Of a stretch of DNA of 64,000 bases, positions 22,391 to 34,600 are shown piece by piece (within the stretch, counting starts at the first letter, position 1; each line of letters opens with the position of its first letter). The DNA lies in the NCBI RefSeq assembly GCF_029227915.1, contig NC_079876.1, forward strand, positions 17,856,001 to 17,920,000, in the 5' to 3' direction. This stretch comes from Hydractinia symbiolongicarpus (Eukaryota; Cnidaria; Hydrozoa; Anthoathecata; Hydractiniidae). The notes beneath the pieces are model-generated. The model was not told the DNA's origin and ran no database searches. It saw only the letters and a program-made list of their open reading frames with translations. Both the position numbers and the translations under genes were made by a program.

Positions 22391-23111
22391 TTATTGCATC
22401 CAAGGATTTCTCCTGTATTTCATACGTATTATTTTTTGTTTGCGCGTTTCTGGTTTACAATTTTCCCATATGCATTTTATCCAGACTTCTAAAAAAGACT
22501 GTAAAGAGTTATCTAATTCTTTATCTGTTGCGGGAATCCCAGGCGATTGACGGTTAAGCCTCACAAGGTGTTTCGATTTAAGTTCTTTCGGTTTTAACTG
22601 TAACTGTAGAAAAGGATTTAGCCTATCGTGATTAAAACCTAAAATGATAAAATATATAGTTTATCATTAGGGATCACAGTTGCATTGTTTTCTTAATAAA
22701 GCAAATGTTAGAGAATACCGAAAATACACCATTTTATACTCAATGAAAAGTAAAAGCTTCTGCTTACCATGAGCGAAATTTACAACGTATATGATAAAAA
22801 CCAATGTAGAACATGTTGTTAGCTATAACAAAAGGTTTTATGTGAGAAATACTAAGAGAAAAAAGAAAAAAAGCGTATAGAAACAACTAACATTTGTACA
22901 ATCTGTGATTGAACGATATGTTAATTTGATGTGGACAATGATCTCGACATGTACTTACCTTCATTAATAAGTTGCTCATCTTGTACTGAAATTTTCCCAA
23001 CGTCAATGTGTTTGTTCGTTCAAAGTATAAAACATCCGAATAACGTGTTGTTAATATAATGTGCACGGATATATAAAAACTTATTGGGGTCAACAATGAG
23101 GTTGGAGTCAA
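22391..23111 (-). CDS. two-exon gene fragment, unknown 'WIKCIW' family (copy 1)
   Basis: On the minus strand, an open exon (about 23111-22959) ends in TTAATGAAG|GTAAGT, and a second exon (22603-22391) begins after ttttctacag and runs 70 residues to a stop. Both junctions are phase 0. The exon 2 protein contains LDNSLQSFLEVWIKCIWENC followed by KPETRKQK. The same two-exon arrangement and protein pattern recurs 4.3 kb away at 26737-27290, which argues that both are real exons of one gene family. Shared residues are KH(L/I)...RQ.P, D.ELDN, WIKCIW and CKP. I do not recognise the domain. The true start is not found: the first exon has no convincing ATG before about 22990, so more 5' exons are likely missing or decayed. 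Confidence 0.5.
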
Positions 23112-23657
23112 AGCGGAATATCAAACGGTTTACACTGTAGCAGTTTCGCAGATGACAGCCAATTATACACAGATTGTAGATGCGTCTCCTTTTTTGCTGA
23201 CACTTACGAAGAATTGTTTACTCTTGTTGCTTCCTGATAAAACATGTTAACTTATGCGGATTATTTAATTAGAGCCTACAAGAATGTGATAAAGGAGATT
23301 GCTTCTTCATTGGTAGATACTTTAAACCTTTAGGGGGCCCGTGCAATACCTAAGTCACAAAAATGGTTTCTGGGATCACATTCGTGAAATAAAATGTTTC
23401 TGGAGCTCTTTGAAAGATAACGTCCTGAAGTAAATAATACCGCGGGTTAAGCAATAGTACTACAACTCACATCATACCTTTTCAATTGTACTTTAAGTAT
23501 AAAATAAAAAAAATAATAAAAAAAATAGTGAAACCAGCCAGAAAATTAAAATGACTTTTTGTAATTACATAAAAGGCATTACAAATCATGCAGTGTCTTT
23601 TATTTAAAAATTCATACAATATATGATTATTTATATCTGATTTTTAAAAAGTCGCAT

Positions 23658-24893
23658 GTTTATAGCCAATATAATACACTATATAATTAATCATACATAA
23701 TCTTTATACTATACGATAAATCATATATGATTTATCCTACCTGCATGATGTATTAAAAAGGTCAAAAGATTTCTTTTGTTACACTATATATGCTTGATCA
23801 TCTGACTTTTTGTGAGGGAAGCTAAAAAAAAAAACAAATTCAAACGAAGAAACGGTTTTTGCAGCGACTCTCATTGTAGTTTATAAAGATAAAAAAAGAA
23901 AGAAAAAAAGAGGCTGGGCCCTGACTACAAAGAGGAGAAAGCTTTGTATTTTGTGAGTGGGAAAAAAACAAAGAAAAACAACAAATATATAGCAACAAGA
24001 TTGTTTAATTGTGACTATTTTCACAAATAAACAAACTTCCGAAACAAAGTTTTCTTTCGCTATTCAGTTTTGATGTATTTCTACTTGCCCATTACACAAA
24101 ACTTATAGCAAGGAATATAAAAACATGCTAAAAGGATCATTGTTCGCCTTTTTCGCTTGTCAGATATAAATTTTTGGATTCTGAATCGGTAAACCCTACG
24201 TTGAATTTGTTTATTCTTGGCTTCTGCTCACAAAAAAGGCAAATATAGTTAATCGCATAGTGTATACAAAAAAATCTTGTGATGTACCTGTAAGATCAGA
24301 CTGTACACTATATGAGTAATCTTATATAAACATTATATTTTATAAAATCATAAAATGTTCGACCGTTATGATCAATCACATATAAGCCGCACATATTTAA
24401 TCTCAGATTAAACATTAGAATCGATAATTTTTTTGTTCAATGGGAAGTAAATATATATCAAAACTAAATAGGATGGGAAATTTTATTTTGGAAATTATTA
24501 TTTGTACTTCTCGGTTACTTATTGTTGTTTATTCCCCGGGTAAGAGGAATATTTTTTAAAATTGATTAGTTAGAACTTACATCATAGCGTACAACGTTCT
24601 CCGGTGTTGTTATATTAGGGTTAATATTTGCTGTTTTTCTTTCTTTACATAAAAAATTGCAAAGCTTTTTTTCCTTTGTAGCCAAGAATTAGTCTTTTTT
24701 TTAAAAAAACTGCAATAAACGTTGCAAGAACCGTCTTTTTCTCCAAGTTTTTGTATTTCTGCCTTCCCTTATAAAAAATCACATATGATTATTCACATTG
24801 TGTGTACGAAAGAAACCTTGTGACCTTTTTGCCACATTGATATCAGTACGATAAATCATATACGATGAATCATGTAGTGTAATATAACCTATA
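23658..24893. repeat. foldback element, ~300-bp inverted arms
   Basis: Left arm 23658-23993 pairs with right arm 24619-24893. Corresponding blocks include 'gataaatcatatatgattta' on the left with its diverged complement near 24850, an 'aaggtca' block, and 'tacaaag..aaagcttt' with its complement near 24660. A third, direct copy of the right-arm motif sits at about 24220-24320. The left arm also holds the perfect 22-bp palindrome centred at 23725/23726. No protein is encoded. The 23112-23657 lead-in is plain AT-rich sequence. Confidence 0.65.
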
Positions 24894-25092
24894 ACTGTTC
24901 TTAACACTGTAGACAAAACCTTGCTATATTTAGAACAAAATTAGTGACCTTTTTAGCTTTTATTTCTATATATATACTTTTACAATATATGAAGCAAGAC
25001 TGTTGCCTTTTGTTATTGCAACATGTTTTAAACAACTTTGTTATATACATTTTCTCACGAAATGTAAAGAATGAAAAACGTTACTAGCGCAT

Positions 25093-25183
25093 CAGTATTC
25101 GTGAGATGTCAATAAACCACACCTATTAGGGAAACACTATAGCAACAGTATTCGTGACATGCCAATAGACCACACCTATCACC
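25093..25183. repeat. 53-bp direct repeat
   Basis: 'cagtattcgtga(g/c)atg(t/c)caata' followed by 'accacaccta' occurs at 25093 and 25146 with few mismatches. Confidence 0.7.
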
Positions 25184-26736
25184 ATCACTAAATATCAATC
25201 ATATTTACCTTTCTGCACAGCTGTGTTAAAAAGTAGGGCTATTTTTAGGAGTATTTATCTGTATTGCAGATTAGGGTTAAAGTGCTGTCGTAATAGATGG
25301 CATACATTAATTCCAGAGCATCCAATCACAAAGCTTTTAAACGTGAAGAACAAATTTCTCTTTAATTCGCAAGTTTAATGGTAACTATACATTTCTTTAG
25401 AAGAAAATCCGGCCAAGAGTTTTCTATTTCATACTCTATTTGACGTTTTAATATGAAAACAATACGTTCAAGATTTCAGTTCATTTTTATGGCATGTTCA
25501 GAAGAAGAAGAATTAAAAAGTGCAAGCAAAATGATAAACTCGACCTGTTAAGTGCTAGATTTAATGTCTAAAGGTTTTGCTCCTCTAGAGAATGTGCTCC
25601 CAAAAGGACACAGTTCTTCCTTTTTCTAAAGAGATAATCGCCACATACCAACAAAACTTTGGAAAACAAACAAAGAGCAACACAAGACTTCTGTAAAAGA
25701 TACAAGGGTAACACATATTCTTAAACCAAAATGTTTAGCTGGGTCACTTAAAAGAGGTCTGCGAACAGTTTTTAGCAGGAACTAGACATTCTTGCATTCA
25801 CAAAGCTCTTCTCTGTCCTACTCAGTACAATGTTGTGTGACTGGGGAAATAAGTGGAGTCGTCACTCTCCAAAAATAAGACCAGTTCAGTCAAACCCCCT
25901 TTCTGGCACGATTTAATCCTTGAAATATCAAGATTAACAGTCTTTTGTAGTGCAAGTCCTTAAAATAATTTTCAAAATATAATTTACAACCAATCTTAGT
26001 TATAAATTATCATTGTCATTATTATCGTCAATGACAAGGAAGCTGGTATCGTCAGTATTGGCAATTTCCTTTTATTCGTCTTCGGCTTATATAATCTTCA
26101 TTTTATAGGGTATCCGTGAATAAACTACATATACATTGTAACATTTTAATCTCCTATGTTATGTGGTTCAACTTCCTTGCTTGATAAATTTCATAACTTT
26201 GAGAGAATCTTTCAAAATTGGTTCGAAGATTATTGTTAAAATGTCCGTAAATGTTTAGTGCTAACCTGTCGCACTTTAATGTATCTTTACAAACATGCAA
26301 GCAAGTAGATGCTACCTTAGTGTTGAATATACATATTTCTTTCTATGAGTAAATTGACCTTAGACAAGGTAGTAGAAAAGGCTTCAGAAAAAATTAAGTC
26401 AGCGTTTGATGCAACAGGATTGTCAAGGAAATCATAATGTTACACACAGGCGAATTTAGCCCATAACTAGAAAGAAGATATTTGCATATAATATTAATAT
26501 ATTCTCAACTTCATTAGAACATTATTAAGGTGTTAGAACCACATATGGAATGGTTCAAACATTTGTAAATAATTGCATCAAATTATGGTTTTATCCCACA
26601 ATTAAGCTATTCATAAATAAGTGATGAGTTTATAAGTTTAAACCGTATTTACAAAATGTGATTCTTAAGAACAGTTACGTCATAATTGTTTGACTACGAC
26701 TGAACGCAGCGTACTACATAAATATTGAAGTCGTAT
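25184..26736. other. gene-poor stretch
   Basis: No gene. 'ccccctttctggcacgat' at about 25900 recurs as 'ccccctttccggcacgat' at about 43904, which hints at a dispersed repeat. Confidence 0.35.
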
Positions 26737-27290
26737 CTAAAACGTTTTTTGTCCTATACGCATATTCGTTTGTCTGTTCAACGATGGTTTGCAACGTCCC
26801 CATATGCATTTTATCCAAGCATCCAGAAGAGATCGAAATGTATTATCCAATTCAGTGTCTGTTGTTAAATCTTCAGGAGGTTGGCGTCTGAATCTGCTAC
26901 TGATATGCTTAGGTTCAAACTTGTGCCTTTCTCGATTGAATTCTAATAGAAAATTGTTAAATTAAGAAAAACCCAAACCAGTATTAATACATTTTAATTC
27001 ATTTTAATGATAAGAGTATATGCCCAAATTTTCAAAAAACTGATGGATTGTACTTGATCATAAAAATTAATAACAGAGATTGTACCACCTACTATTAGAG
27101 CAATGGACATCACTAGTGATGAAAATTAATGCAACACAAACTGTCATCTAAAGTTTAAAAAACACTGAAATTATTAGGTAAAAACATTTAAAATTCATAT
27201 TTATTCCAGAAATGTTATGTTTTAATACCTACCTTAACTAGAAAGCTATTCATGTTGCTTGAACTTCTGCCAAATTCAATATGATTGTTT
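26737..27290 (-). pseudogene. paralogous 'WIKCIW' fragment (copy 2)
   Basis: Minus strand. An exon-like segment ends in CTAGTTAAG|GTAGGT at 27233; the second (26942-26737) follows ctattag and reads RHKFEPKHISSRFRRQPPED, then LDNTFRSLLDAWIKCIWGRC and KPSLNRQ before a stop. It aligns residue for residue with copy 1 at 22391-22959. The first segment reads NNHIEFGRSSSNMNSFLVK against copy 1's NTLTLGKFQYKMSNLLMK. Splice phases do not agree between the two segments here (0 versus 2), and a stop lies just upstream, so this copy is probably broken or the acceptor is misplaced. Confidence 0.45.
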
Positions 27291-30200
27291 CTTAAGAGCT
27301 GTAGCTAAATATATCTATAGTGCAAAGGTGTTATCAACACGATATGCATGGAAATAGAGAAAGCAAATAAACGCCATCGAAGCGTAACTAAATAACACAA
27401 CACAACACATGACAAAATTAGACTTAACTGTGAAAAAAAAGTTTTTAGTTCGTGAACTGACCTTTCCTTACATCAGTTAAAATATTAATTCTTTTTAAGA
27501 AAGAAAAACAAACTAGCTAAATTGATACACAAGCAATCATTGCGTGCCACAAATTCCATTCAGTGATTGTCAATATGTATTTAAAAAAATCACTAAAAGA
27601 GTCATCTGGTTTATAGCTTGTTTTGTTTCTTAAGCAACAAGCATTCAAGTTTTATTCCTTGTTTTTAATTAATGGCTTATAAAAACCCACAATGTAAAAG
27701 AAAATTTAGTTTTTCCTTGTAATTTAACAATTGTTTGATATGATTTAAATTAAAAAAAAAAGATAGATGAAATCGTTTTTACTCTAGAAAAAGCCTTTCA
27801 GTTCACATCTATTTCATTTTAATTTCGCGCTGCAATTCCTCATCAATTTAATTTTGACTAAAAGCAATACGTTAACACAATTTAAAATTTTTTATGTGTA
27901 AAAACCACCTTGCATAACCAACTTCTCAGGTTTCTCAAATTTCCTGTTCTTGCAGAGTCATCAAAAAACCGGTGAATCTTTCGGGATACACTCTCCTCCA
28001 CTAGGTCATTTCCTAAAGCATAATGAGCAAGCGTGCGATCAATACAAACATGGCAGCAAAAACAAGGGACAAAGGTTTTACAATACAGCAAGCTGCACTG
28101 AAGTATCTTGTCAAAAGGGACGGTGGTTGTCAAAACTGGGTTTAGGGTCCCAAAAGGTGCTCAATACACTTTCTTGCTTATTACAAGCATGAGTACTGTT
28201 CAACTTGGACCTATAACTATTCTCTAAGATACTCTTAAAAAGAAAAAACAATCCTCTATCACAAACAATACGACACTAGACAACGGAGTGGTTACAGATC
28301 GAACACATATAGAAAAAATGTATATGTCAAATATATATAAATATAAAAAAGAGTTAAATAAAACCCTCCTATGCGCCAGAACCTGTGACTCAGGCTGTAG
28401 CTTTCTACATGTGTTGCAGGGCCCCCAACACTCAACCTTACACAATAAGTTGTCATGACAGGACCATCCTGTAGATATTTTTACAAAGGATAGCAAGGCT
28501 GTCAAGCCTGAAGACCAAGTTAGTAAACTTGGGCGCAATGCATTCGAAGATTGGAATAACCTTCTTTAGGAATGAAACATAAAAGAATGTGAGGAAGAGG
28601 GAGAAAGAGAAAGAAAGAAGGAGCTGGCGCAAGTATTTTTGTTAAAAATGAAATGACAATACAACGATTGTCAAGAACCGCCCCAGAAAAGTCAATAGAA
28701 TATGACCAAGTAGGGCCTCTGGACATTTTTCCATTTAAATACAAAATTATATCACTTTAAAAGAATAAGAAAGCCTGTCTAATTCATTTCTGTGGAAATG
28801 AATTAGACAGCTTAAACAATAAATAATGTGACCACTTCATGTTTAGAATACATAAATTCAATTACACTTAAAATACAACGGCGGAGGATAAATAAGTCAT
28901 GAAGAAAATCAGAGCTGCAACAACATTTAAAATAATGATCAGCCATTTGTATTGTCCTAAGGTCCCTGCAACCACGCCCCTTCTTCAATAAGTGTGGTTA
29001 TTTGATACAACACATATCGTAGCCTTTCAATTGTCTCATTCAAGCACGCACCGACACTTTGGCCATTGGTTGATGACGACCCCCAAGAATTTTGTTTTTT
29101 CGCTATTTTACTTTTAAATAACGCGAAATTTCTACGAATCTTTTCTTTCTTTTTATTTAGTCACAAATGTGTTCAGTAAGTTCAGTAGATTAAAAAAAAA
29201 AATAGTTCATCATACTTCGTTTTATAACTTATAGTATTTTTTTCTCTTGTCTAATTTTTAGTGATAGTATGCGTGATTATCACAATAAAGAAGAAAAAAA
29301 CTTCAGTCTTGACCATCTGTGTAATGGAAGACGATGCCCGGTTCCCACTAAGTATTATTTCCTGGTAGGCTTATTACACAATATAGCACTTAAATGTTTA
29401 TGTAACAAAAATACACAAGCGCCTCGCCTTGCCCTCTTTGGTCGCTTTTCACGCGCGGGATTAAAATAGCATGTTTATTAAAAATATACGATTAAGGATT
29501 TGGCTTCGAAAAGATCGACAACCTCGCAGCACAGTGTATCTCTCACTTGCTGAGATGAAAACTGCACCTGGCCTTCCTCATGCCAAAACTCAGTACAAGA
29601 AAATACAGGAACTAAGCTAGACCCAGGCTATGTCTGCTTTCAACATGCCCAAGTGAGCTTTAACAAGACAAGCTCACAGTGCGTGCTACGTGGACAGAAA
29701 CAGTATTTTTAATTGCTTGTGGTAGCGATCTTAGAAATTTCACCCTTCTCGGAGTGGTATATCATAGCCTTAAGAGTGTTCATTTACGGCATGGTCTTTT
29801 TCTTACGACTGGCGACATGTTTTGTTTATAATGTTCTTTATGTTTACCCTTAATGATCTTGGTTTGTCAAGGATCTCTTTAATAAAAACACGGTCTTAAG
29901 ATAATGCTTTCGCTGGGTGCTCTTAAATTTTTGACTATATTGAAATAAGTTCATCAATACACGCGATAAATAAAAGCAGGGATATTATTGTATGAATGTC
30001 AACAACCATGGTGTTCAAAGTCAGGGTACGGAGTGCGGTTTAATGCATTGTTTCTCCGGAGACAACTCAATTATTATTTCTCATCTTTTCTCATTTCCTA
30101 TTACAGATAAAAAGTAAATGAATTTTCTAAAGTTATTTAAAAAGAAAAAAAGCGAGGGCATCAGAGAAAAAAACAATTTAAAGTTCGGTAAAAACACTTT

Positions 30201-30396
30201 GATTTTTATACAGACCTTTTAGTGACGTAAAAACACGTTTAAGAAACGATGTAACTCATCGAACAATTTTACCCATCAGTCTTACAAAATGAAAACTTTA
30301 CATAGATTTTCCTACAAAAGAAAGTGAAAATATTTGCTACCACAACAAAGGTAAGCCAAGGTAATCCTCTCGTCATCAGGACGTAGGAAGTGATGA
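27291..30396. other. gene-poor stretch with unresolved ORFs
   Basis: Open frames at 27882-28133, 28224-28538 and 28520-28744 on the minus strand, and 29269-29469 on plus, carry no domain I can name. They sit in less AT-rich sequence than their surroundings, so they may be remnants of a transposon. The one clear structure is the hairpin at 28771-28813. Confidence 0.35.
28771..28813. repeat. perfect 16-bp stem-loop
   Basis: CTGTCTAATTCATTTC (28775-28790) and its exact complement (28795-28810) enclose the loop TGTG. AAG and CTT outside add three more pairs around a bulged C. It lies inside no gene. Confidence 0.9.
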
Positions 30397-30430
30397 TCTA
30401 TATAATAATACGGAGCAATGTGCAAAGACT
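30397..30430 (+). mobile_element. Helitron-like 5' end
   Basis: A|TCTATATAATAATACGGAG begins here. The same start, including the GGAG, recurs at 31565. No matching 3' hairpin/CTAG end was identified, so only the terminus is called. Confidence 0.4.
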
Positions 30431-31564
30431 TTAGCAGAGGTAAACAATTCATTAAAAAGCAACGTCGAGAAAAGTTGCTTAAAGCCTCATAACATTTTCT
30501 TTTAATTTCGACGTAAGCCCTTACATAACATAGATGTTCATTCATCCTCTTACGTTTACGTAAAATCTCACGTAAATACGGCCACTTGCTTTCATTTTCT
30601 TATTATGTAAGCTCTTACTTAGTATATTTGCGCACACAAAAAGTTTTGCACGCAATGATATTGACGCTTATGTCAATTACGAATAGTTTGTCAATTACAA
30701 TATTTGCTCTCAACTAATGGTTATTTAGATGATAAGGGGAAGTCAGTTGCTGTCAAAGAAAACCTTGCCAGATCAAGGTACTCTGAAAATACTACATCCC
30801 CAATTAGTGTGAAGAACATAGGCTTTTGATGTTGCACAAATTTCTGTTGGTCACATAGTGCATAAAGCATGTAGTGCGGTTACGTAATATATGGGACCAT
30901 ATTAATTGAATTAGCCACGTTGAAAAGTGTATACCATACAGGTGCACTAAAATATTTTTTTCTACAGTGACAAAAGTTGTATGTAAAACTGGCCTACAGC
31001 CACCAGAAGAAGGCGCTAAAATCACTTGCCTACTTCATACAAGCATTTTGCTTCTTACAACCATCAGTAATGGCCAACATGGACCTAACGCTGTTCTTTG
31101 AGAAAAGCTTTGCTGTTAAAACAATCCGACACAAGTTGAAACTAACAATTAATGCGGGGTTCCATGCAAAATGTTATAGCAAACGCCTTTGGGTTGATCA
31201 ATGGTACACATACACAAATTTCATGTCCGAGGGCTATTTTCAGGAGCTTCTTTCTTCAAGGAATATTATTCAATAAGGTTCAATCGATTATGAGATATCA
31301 AAACAGCAAGCTGTAGTGATTTGACTAATGACCCTAAATTGATTTGTCAAATGACCCTATTATTTCAAGTGGTAGAGGTTAAACTCTCTAAAGATCTCTT
31401 GCAAAGCAAGATCACCCTTTCTCAAGGATGGTCTGTGCAACCAAGGTAATTAAGAGCAATTGACAATACATATAGTGTGCACATACAGTATTAAAGAAAC
31501 ACTGTGAACTGAATCGCAACAAAGAAACATTTTGGCATTAAATGTATATATATATACAAATAAA

Positions 31565-31625
31565 TCTCTATAATAATACGGAGACCTGTGCGTGTGTCTG
31601 TCTGTAACAGGCAAAGTGGACGTTT
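31565..31625 (+). mobile_element. Helitron-like 5' end
   Basis: A|TCTCTATAATAATACGGAG followed by CTGTGCGTGTGTCTGTCTGT. The shared 'acggag' block and the CTGTCTGT tract link it to the termini at 30397 and 7128. A similar but weaker start is at 32139 (tctatataatagtataatag). The right end was not found. Confidence 0.4.
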
Positions 31626-34600
31626 AGCCGAAAATATTACATATTTTTGTACAAGAATAACTATAATTCTAAGAAGGTTGATCATTAGTTCTAATTTTCC
31701 ATTGTTCTAATGTTATTTTTAACCGAAAATGCCAGCTTGATATTCTTATAAAGCATATTCTTATAAAAGAAGAAAAGCGTATGACTGCATAGAATTCAGT
31801 TTTGTTTATGTAACAACAATTAATACCGCAAACATTTGTTTTAAGCGCAGTGGAGGAGAGTGCCAGTTAAAGTGAACAATTAAAAGCGCCATTTTTGCTT
31901 AAAAATGTACAGAAATACAGGCTACTTCACTAAAATAGGCCATATTTTGTATACTGGAAGTACCTAAGCCGCTACGATGAAGAGCTCTGGGGCTTTTATC
32001 CTGCACGTAGACACTGTTTACCATACTTTCTCTGAAAGCAAAATGGCTAAACTATTTTATGGTACTAATGGAAATTTATTTACTTCTGGGTTGTGCCTTA
32101 ACCATATTACAACACTGACTATATATTTAAATACAGCTTCTATATAATAGTATAATAGTGACCGTATTTTATCGGTTTGTCGGGGCGAAATACATAACGA
32201 TCAGAAAAAGAAAAAAAAACAACTTTAACTAAAACTTGGTCACTCTTCTTAATGAGAACTCCCGTCCAGCTCTAAACAAAACATAGCATCTTGCGGTGGT
32301 TTTCTCCAAATATTGCCAAACTTTTGCACTTTAATTAATGCACTTGCAATGCGCTAATAAATGGAAAAGATTGTATTCAATCAAACTACCTGAAACGTTC
32401 TCGGGCATCGTTGTTGTTCCGCTAGGATCACGATCGTTGGAATTAGCACCAAACGACGTCTACAGAGGAGTTGTTTATATATTGTTGTCCGTCATTCAAA
32501 ATATAAAATACCAATCGGGCGAGTATCATTATTAAAGGATCAATCATTTATAAAAGCGTTTTGAATTTCCGTGACAAAAATTTCAACGCTGTTACAAACG
32601 ACTTTTTAACCATCCAAAATTGGCAAGAAGAGCGTAAAAAGCCTATCGTTTCTTAGCTATTTTCTTTATTATATCCTTTATTATACTTATGAGAAGACTT
32701 ATTGTGTTCTCAGAGTATTACAGCTATGCACTTTTTTGAATTTTTAGGATCTTCTTGTTTGCTTAATCTTTTGGTTACTTTTACCTAGCTAGCCAGCTAC
32801 CTTGGTATTGCTGTAGCTTGGGAGCTACCAGTATTAAAATTTAAGTATAACATTGATCATGTAATTCTTTAAAGTGATCATTCCAATGCAAATTCTCTTC
32901 TCGATTACAACACGATTATGATGTTGCCGGTACCCAAAGAAAGGGTGAACTTGGTCAACACCCAAGAAAATTTAGAGCTAACCAAATTGTAAAATGCGCC
33001 CGGCAACTTATAAAAGTGGAGCTGCTCATGTTAGACTTTAAGTAAATGAGAATGCTCATATAGGTATTGTATGCAAATAAGCAGATACACGTTACCCCCA
33101 TGAAAATGGAGGTAATTAGGTGCCCTCAGCAAGGTGCAACAAGACCTAAAGCAGACATTTTGCATCATCGAGCATCTGGGGATTAACATTTGCAGGCTGT
33201 ACACACGTAATAACTTTCTCTACCCGTCGTCTATGATAGACTTGGAACGAAATTTCAATGTGTTGATGGATGTTTTTTTCTCACATAATAACTTCTAAAT
33301 CCTAAAAAAAAAATTATAACTACACGTGCTTTTCACAAAACCTTTTGTCAAAGTCAACAATCACAAGCTGAAAGTCAGGGTCTTTTAGTACGTATTTTTT
33401 TCTTTTTAGATAAAAATAAAACTTTAAGAATTTTATGTACAGTCTTCCTTTTGAACTTATTTTGCCTACATAACAAGGTAAACTATAACAAGGTAAATTG
33501 TACTTCTGCTCTCCGCAATAAGGAGACATAGTGGATATAGATGTTGTGTATTCCTTTCTATTTCTTTGAATACTGGTGTCTTATCTGACATTTCGAAGTA
33601 TAGTTAAGTATAGTTAAAGCTTTAATTTCAATGATCTCTAATATTCGAAGATTATTTTTGAAAACAAAATATTTTCTGTTAAACATTTGTTGTTATTTTC
33701 TCTTACTACCCAGACTCCTGAAACTTTTGCAGCGTTATATACAACATTAATTTGATGTAACTCCTCTTAGCCAATCAGGTGGGACATTTTCTGTGCTAAT
33801 TATATAATAAGTTACTAACATAGTATATACACAAATGTATACACAAATGCAAAAAATAGACAAATTTAGAATCAAGATATTAAAAAAAAAATACTGGGTC
33901 ATTACATAGCAAAAAGAATCAAGTAAGAAAATACAAATTCGTGTGTTGAGAAGAAAGAAAAGACTATTAGAGATCTAAAATACAAAAATCCAGAAAAAAA
34001 TGGATTTTACTATCGTCATTATGTTGCCATGACTTTGCCCCGTTTTGCTACCAATACGCCGTGCGAGTTGTTTGTGGTAAATTACATTCTCCTTTCCAAT
34101 TCCCCTGTTATTGGCGTAGACAGGAGGAGTTTAAATTTGCCCGTTTGCAGAAATCAGCATGTTTCCGGGTTTTCGTTTTCATGCTTCTCATTCGCTTGAT
34201 AGAAACGTTTGTTTGAGATGGTATGTTAGTGGTCGTGAATCTTACATCAAAACAAGCCGACTAAACCAGAGGCCTCTGTCCTGGTGTCATCTTTTGCTTC
34301 GTTATCATTAACTGGTTCCAATTCAGAATCTTGCAAGAATTAAAAAAGACAAAATTCAAAATTTAAAAGTGTGGACATTTTAAACTGTTATAACTTGAGC
34401 TGATAAAGGACATTTAATAAAAAGGTTTTGTGCCAATTCATTACGCGAATTAGGAAATCTGATCTCTGAAGTCTGAAGATCTACTTAACGTTCCACAGTA
34501 ATGTAAGTTTTAACTTTCCGAATAAATCTTCAAGTACATTGTATTCTTTTTTTCTTTCCTACAAAATCTTCAAGAGGGAAATTCGAAAACAATCCCTTTC

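Noticed and set aside
27882-28744. Possible ankyrin-type repeats on the minus strand
   Set aside because: Only isolated phrases (GLTALLSF) resemble ankyrin; no consecutive 33-residue repeats.
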